Part shown: in pieces, positions 7,401 through 8,950 of the stretch
Numbering within the stretch: the first letter of the stretch is position 1
Layout of the letters: every line of letters starts with the position of its first letter
Program-made: the position numbers and the translations under genes
The notes under the pieces: generated by a model
The model's input: only the letters and a program-made list of their open reading frames with translations
The model's database searches: none
Told to the model about the DNA's origin: nothing
Origin: JASHVB01 sp049522565
GTDB lineage: Bacteria > Pseudomonadota > Alphaproteobacteria > Acetobacterales > Acetobacteraceae
Reading direction: 5' to 3'
DNA length: 8,950 bases
Assembly (NCBI GenBank): GCA_049522565.1
Contig: JBEKNT010000274.1
Coordinates: forward strand, 1-8,950

Positions 7401-7572
7401 GCTGTTGCCGGCGGCGTTGTCCACCGGCATCGGCTCGCAGGTGCAGCGTCCGCTGGCGCTGGTGGTGGTGGGCGGCATCCTGCTGGCGCCGGTGCTGATC
7501 CTGATCGTGCTGCCGGTGCTGATCGACGTGTTCTCGCGCCGCACCGCCCCATCCGAAGCGCCCGCGGAGTAG
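4420..7572 (+). CDS. RND efflux permease, heavy-metal-efflux (CzcA/CusA) family
   Basis: This full-length 1050-residue inner-membrane proton antiporter exports its substrate through an adaptor and outer-membrane channel. The fold is duplicated: TM1 about 13-31, periplasmic porter/docking domain about 32-338, TM2-TM6 about 339-510, TM7 about 540-558, second periplasmic domain about 559-883, TM8-TM12 about 884-1035. TM4 carries DFGLVVDATVIMVEN with Asp394, Asp400 and Glu407, the same spacing as the proton-relay residues of CzcA (D402, D408, E415). Other family marks are EAYPDPVPPLVDI, GKTKIYAVTID, LGLEFLPKLEEGNLWIRATMP and AARYGLAPGDINATIQAAIGG. The cleft segment at 668-686 reads SQYIEDNVEEAASGVKG; by an alignment from memory, the CusA methionine there is Glu677, so copper/silver transport is less likely. 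Translation starts at ATG 4420 without a clear Shine-Dalgarno, just after a large palindrome. The substrate remains open; organic or other cation substrates are possible. Confidence 0.95.
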   Translation: MNAIIAFALKQRVLMIILMLAVFAGGIIGFLRLNIEAYPDPVPPLVDIVAQSSGQSAEEMERYVTIPTEIQMAGIPNVTAIRSISLFGLSDIKVQFTYDFTYDQAEQWVINRLAQLPPLPNNVTPQISPESPIGEILRYRVVGPAGYTVTDLKTIEDWMLERRFKAVPGVIDVTGWGGKTKIYAVTIDQDKLLHYGLTIPQVLTALNNANINVGGQTVNFGPQAAVVRGVGLIHAVDDIADTMLSANNGSPVLVRDVATVTVGNQPRLGIAGQDNDNDIVQGIVLMRRGAESLPTIQRVEALMREINNSGILPPGVRVERIYDRSELIHLTTRTVLHNMLAGIALIFVLQWIFLGNLRSALIVSATIPFALAFAIGLMLLRGESANLLSMGAIDFGLVVDATVIMVENIFRRLSQRPERRFVSSVVLQRARSSMELGGKFAVIGHAAIEVNRAIFFSAAIIIAGFVPLFTMSGIEGHIFGPMAKTYAYAIAGGLLATFTIAPALSALLLREQVEETETLVVRVVRRGYQPVLRFALANRILTLGAMVLLIACAGLAVRTLGLEFLPKLEEGNLWIRATMPTSISLEEGNGYVNRMRQIMRSFPEVVTVVSQDGRPDDGTDATGFFNAEFFVPLKPADTWPGGIDKAALTDQMNRALEAEFPGVDFNFSQYIEDNVEEAASGVKGENSVKLYGGDLDTLERTADRIKDAMATVPGIADLAVLTSLGQPTVQIDIDRAKAARYGLAPGDINATIQAAIGGQAAGNLYEPGSDRNFPIIVRLAPKYRSSLDEIRRLPIGVAAPGGGTVFIPLSDVAAVRLISGPSFIYREGQERYIPIKFSVRDRDLGSAVLEAQQKVAQSVVLPGGYHLEWVGEFGNLEEALGRLEIVVPISIGVICLLLFVNFGSIGEMLLAASVIPMALIGGIFTLYFTGTPFSVSAAIGFVALFGIAAMDGIIVLNYFNQAIEAGLDREAAILRTCQTQLRPVLMTCIVACVGLLPAALSTGIGSQVQRPLALVVVGGILLAPVLILIVLPVLIDVFSRRTAPSEAPAE

Positions 7573-7580
7573 CAATCCAT

Positions 7581-7600
7581 CTCTCCCGCGAGCGGGCGAG
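7581..7600. terminator. Hairpin between convergent RND and DoxX genes, candidate bidirectional terminator
   Basis: CTCTCCCG (7581-7588) pairs with CGGGCGAG (7593-7600) across a CGAG loop: eight positions with one T-C mismatch. It lies 9 bp after the permease stop and 48 bp beyond the DoxX stop, where a shared terminator is expected. There is no T-tract on either side, so it may instead be an extragenic repeat of the CTCTCCCGCG family seen also at 8089 and 8255. Confidence 0.45.
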
Positions 7601-7648
7601 GTGTTCCTACGGCGCCGGCGGACGCCACAGTCGCGGGATCCGACCGGG

Positions 7649-8059
7649 TCAGACGCTGGAGCGGGCCGGCGTCCGCGACGCGCCGGTCGACGCGCGCAGC
7701 CGATCCACGCTCCATTCCCCGCCACCGGCAAAGGCCAGGTACAGGAAGACGAAGCAATACAGCGCCGCCGCGTCGCCCCCGTTCAGCAGCGGGAAAAAGC
7801 TCTTCGGCGCGTGGAACATGAAGTAACCGATGGCCATTTCGCCGGACAGCAGGAACGCCACCACGCGGGTGAACAGGCCAAGCGCCACCAGCGCGCCGCC
7901 GAAGCATTCCAGCACGCCGGCAAACCACAGCAGTGCCGGAAACGACGGGTGCATGGCGCCCGGTGGGAAGTTGAACAGCTTGGACAAGCCGTGCTCCATG
8001 AACATCAACCCGGTCATGACGCGCAGAATGCTGAGCATGCGCGGTTCCCAATCAGCCAT
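7649..8059 (-). CDS. DoxX-family small membrane protein
   Basis: This 136-residue integral inner-membrane protein belongs to the DoxX family (DoxD-like quinol oxidase subunit superfamily); the biochemical role of most members is unsettled, with links to redox stress and thiosulfate:quinone reductase subunits. Visible features: MLSILRVMTGLMFMEHGLSKLF forms TM1 with the family-typical H-G-x-x-K-L element (His23, Gly24, Lys27). TM2 is FPALLWFAGVLECFGGALVALGLF followed by a TR turn, TM3 is VVAFLLSGEMAIGYFM, and after HAPKSFFPLLNGGDAA comes TM4 ALYCFVFLYLAFAGG; the length is normal. The ATG at 8057-8059 has an excellent GGAGGAG 7 nt upstream. It converges on the RND permease with a 76-bp gap and has its own 228-bp upstream region, so it is probably monocistronic. 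A functional link to the efflux genes is not indicated. Confidence 0.9.
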   Translation of the reverse strand: MADWEPRMLSILRVMTGLMFMEHGLSKLFNFPPGAMHPSFPALLWFAGVLECFGGALVALGLFTRVVAFLLSGEMAIGYFMFHAPKSFFPLLNGGDAAALYCFVFLYLAFAGGGEWSVDRLRASTGASRTPARSSV

Positions 8060-8066
8060 CGACAGA

Positions 8067-8073
8067 CTCCTCC
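8067..8073 (-). promoter_or_regulatory. Ribosome binding site of the DoxX gene
   Basis: On the - strand this reads GGAGGAG, 7 nt before the ATG at 8059. It is the strongest Shine-Dalgarno sequence in the window and confirms the start. Confidence 0.8.
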
Positions 8074-8152
8074 ATTGCCACCGTTAACCTCTCCCGCGAC
8101 CCGGAGCGGAGCCGAGTAGCGGATCGACGCGGCGCGCAGCGCCGGTTGAGGA

Positions 8153-8201
8153 TGATCGGGTCGGCACGCTGGGATGGAGCTGCCGCGTATTGACCCGATC
8201 A
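8153..8201. repeat. 10-bp perfect inverted repeat with 29-nt spacer upstream of doxX
   Basis: TGATCGGGTC (8153-8162) and GACCCGATCA (8192-8201) are exact reverse complements. Directly inside them GGCA (8163-8166) can pair with TGCC (8181-8184). The element could be an operator for a dimeric regulator, an RNA stem, or part of a repeat; position favours a role at the DoxX promoter, but nothing proves it. Confidence 0.6.
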
Positions 8202-8230
8202 CCTTCACCGTCGACGCCTGGCGTCACGAC

Positions 8231-8251
8231 CTCCGGGTCAAGTGCCCGGAG
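8231..8251. repeat. Perfect 7-bp hairpin between the AI-2E and DoxX genes
   Basis: CTCCGGG (8231-8237) pairs with CCCGGAG (8245-8251) across a 7-nt loop, TCAAGTG. It is next to the hairpin at 8255-8283, and the two together could end or stabilise the AI-2E transcript. Confidence 0.5.
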
Positions 8252-8254
8252 ACT

Positions 8255-8283
8255 GCCTCTCACGCGCGTCGTGCGGGAGAGGC
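8255..8283 (-). terminator. Hairpin just after the AI-2E transporter stop, candidate terminator
   Basis: GCCTCTC (8255-8261) pairs perfectly with GAGAGGC (8277-8283), then, after an A-G mismatch, CGC pairs with GCG, giving a 10-bp stem plus one mismatch. It begins 4 bp beyond the AI-2E stop codon in the direction of transcription. There is no following U-tract, so termination efficiency is uncertain; it also belongs to the CCTCTCCCGC repeat type. Confidence 0.5.
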
Positions 8284-8287
8284 GAAC

Positions 8288-8950
8288 TCAACGCTGCGGA
8301 TCAAGATAGAGCTGGCTCGCCAGGTAGCGCCGCAGCCAGAAGCGGCACAGCACGCCGATCGTGGCGGCGATCGGCACCGCCAGCATCACGCCGAGAAAGC
8401 CGAACGCCGCGCCGCCCGCGAACAGCGCGAAGATCACCCAGACCGCCGGCAACTCCACCCGGTCGCCGAGGAACCGAGGATAGATCACGTAGCCCTCCAG
8501 CACCTGCCCGAACAGCAAGACGCCGATCACCACGATCACGCCGCGCCAGTGCGGGAATTGCGCCAGTGCCAGCGCGATCGCGGTAATCCCGCCGGTGATC
8601 GAGCCGACATACGGGATGAACGACAGTACGCCGGCCGCCAACCCGACGATCAGCCCGAGGTCCAGCCCCGCCAAGGTCAGCCCCAATGCATAATACAGCG
8701 CCAGGATCAGGCAGCACATCGCCTGGCCGCGCACCCAGGCGGACAGGATGCGGTCCACCTCGCGCGCCTGCGCCCGAATCACTTCCGCATAGCGGTACGG
8801 CAGCCAGGAATTGACCCGGTGAATCACATTCTGCCAGTCGCGCAACAGGTAAAACCCGACGACGGGCGTCACCACCGCCAGGCTCAGCACATTGAAAATC
8901 GCCACGCCGCTGCCGATCACCCCGGTCAGCGTCGAGGCAACCACGCTCAA
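8288..8950 (-). CDS. AI-2E family transporter (PF01594), C-terminal part (5' end outside window)
   Basis: This polytopic inner-membrane protein belongs to the family named after TqsA, an exporter of autoinducer-2, but whose members mostly have unknown or ion-exchange roles. The frame runs off the right edge, so at least the N-terminal third (family length about 350 aa) is missing; 221 codons, including the stop, are visible. Family marks are LAVVTPVVGFYLLRDW, the amphipathic linker with IRAQAREVDRILSAWVRGQ, GLDLGLIVGLAAGVLSFIPYVG, the hydrophobic FPHWRGVIVVIGVLLFGQVLEG, PRFLGDRVELPAVWVIFALFAGG and the C-terminal FGFLGVMLAVPIAATIGVLCRF ending RRYLASQLYL. About five to six membrane segments are visible. 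The TGA at 8288-8290 is followed by a hairpin. In Alphaproteobacteria this gene is often close to a DnaA-related hda gene or purM; nothing of either is visible here. Confidence 0.9.
   Translation of the reverse strand: MSVVASTLTGVIGSGVAIFNVLSLAVVTPVVGFYLLRDWQNVIHRVNSWLPYRYAEVIRAQAREVDRILSAWVRGQAMCCLILALYYALGLTLAGLDLGLIVGLAAGVLSFIPYVGSITGGITAIALALAQFPHWRGVIVVIGVLLFGQVLEGYVIYPRFLGDRVELPAVWVIFALFAGGAAFGFLGVMLAVPIAATIGVLCRFWLRRYLASQLYLDPQR

Larger units (their letters stand above)
8060..8287. other. Non-coding, inverted-repeat-rich region upstream of doxX
   Basis: These 228 bp between the AI-2E stop and the DoxX start hold no convincing gene. They must include the DoxX promoter, which I could not place. 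Structure seen: CTCTCCCGCGA at 8089-8099, identical to 7581-7591; CGGCGC-gca-GCGCCG hairpin at 8130-8144; a long-range inverted repeat at 8153-8201; CTCCGGG/CCCGGAG at 8231-8251; and a stem at 8255-8283. The density of stems suggests extragenic repeats or a structured RNA. Confidence 0.5.

Noticed and set aside
8014..8208. A 64-residue - strand open frame upstream of and overlapping the start of doxX
   Set aside because: The peptide is composed of repeat-derived sequence (RYSAPLRVAGE-like), no family is recognisable, and it overlaps the strong DoxX ribosome binding site and start.
8174..8950. A + strand open frame starting MELPRIDPITFTVDAW and running without a stop to the right edge
   Set aside because: From 8288 on it is exactly antisense to the well-supported AI-2E transporter, and its composition (rich in His, Arg, Ala, Gln, Asp) is typical of an antisense shadow in GC-rich DNA. 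Only the first 38 codons are unique, and no ribosome binding site was seen.

Overview
The window is GC-rich and densely coded, with G/C-ending codons and several GTG starts. Gene content and style suggest an alphaproteobacterium, possibly of the Acetobacteraceae/Rhodospirillales type. That placement is an impression from the protein sequences, not a computed result.

Layout. (1) At the left edge is the C-terminal part of an OprB-type carbohydrate porin (+ strand). (2) Its end overlaps, tail to tail by 16 bp, a two-component pair on the - strand: an OmpR/PhoB-type response regulator followed by a transmembrane histidine kinase, coupled by a 4-bp GTGA stop/start overlap. The regulator carries an unusual C-terminal tail of about 55 residues encoded by a cluster of palindromic, REP-like repeats. 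(3) A 189-bp divergent intergenic region contains candidate regulator-binding direct repeats. It separates the regulator from (4) a + strand pair for an RND-family export system: a periplasmic adaptor (membrane fusion protein) and a 1050-residue inner-membrane RND permease of the heavy-metal-efflux (CzcA/CusA) type. The 115 bp between these two hold a large, near-perfect nested palindrome. No outer-membrane factor gene is present. (5) Facing the permease, on the - strand, is a small DoxX-family membrane protein. It is flanked by short CTCTCCCGCG-type palindromic repeats, and upstream of it lies a 228-bp non-coding stretch rich in inverted repeats. (6) At the right edge is the C-terminal part of an AI-2E-family (PF01594) transporter, also on the - strand.

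How the parts may work together: the two-component system probably senses a periplasmic signal and controls the divergently transcribed RND pair, a common layout for metal or toxicant efflux loci. The substrate cannot be read from sequence. The permease keeps the D-D-E proton-relay pattern of heavy-metal RND pumps, but seems to lack the methionine that copper/silver pumps use. The porin, DoxX and AI-2E genes look like unrelated neighbours.

I did not find a clearly new multi-gene system. The most unusual signals are the repeat-derived extension of the response regulator and the palindrome inside the efflux operon.
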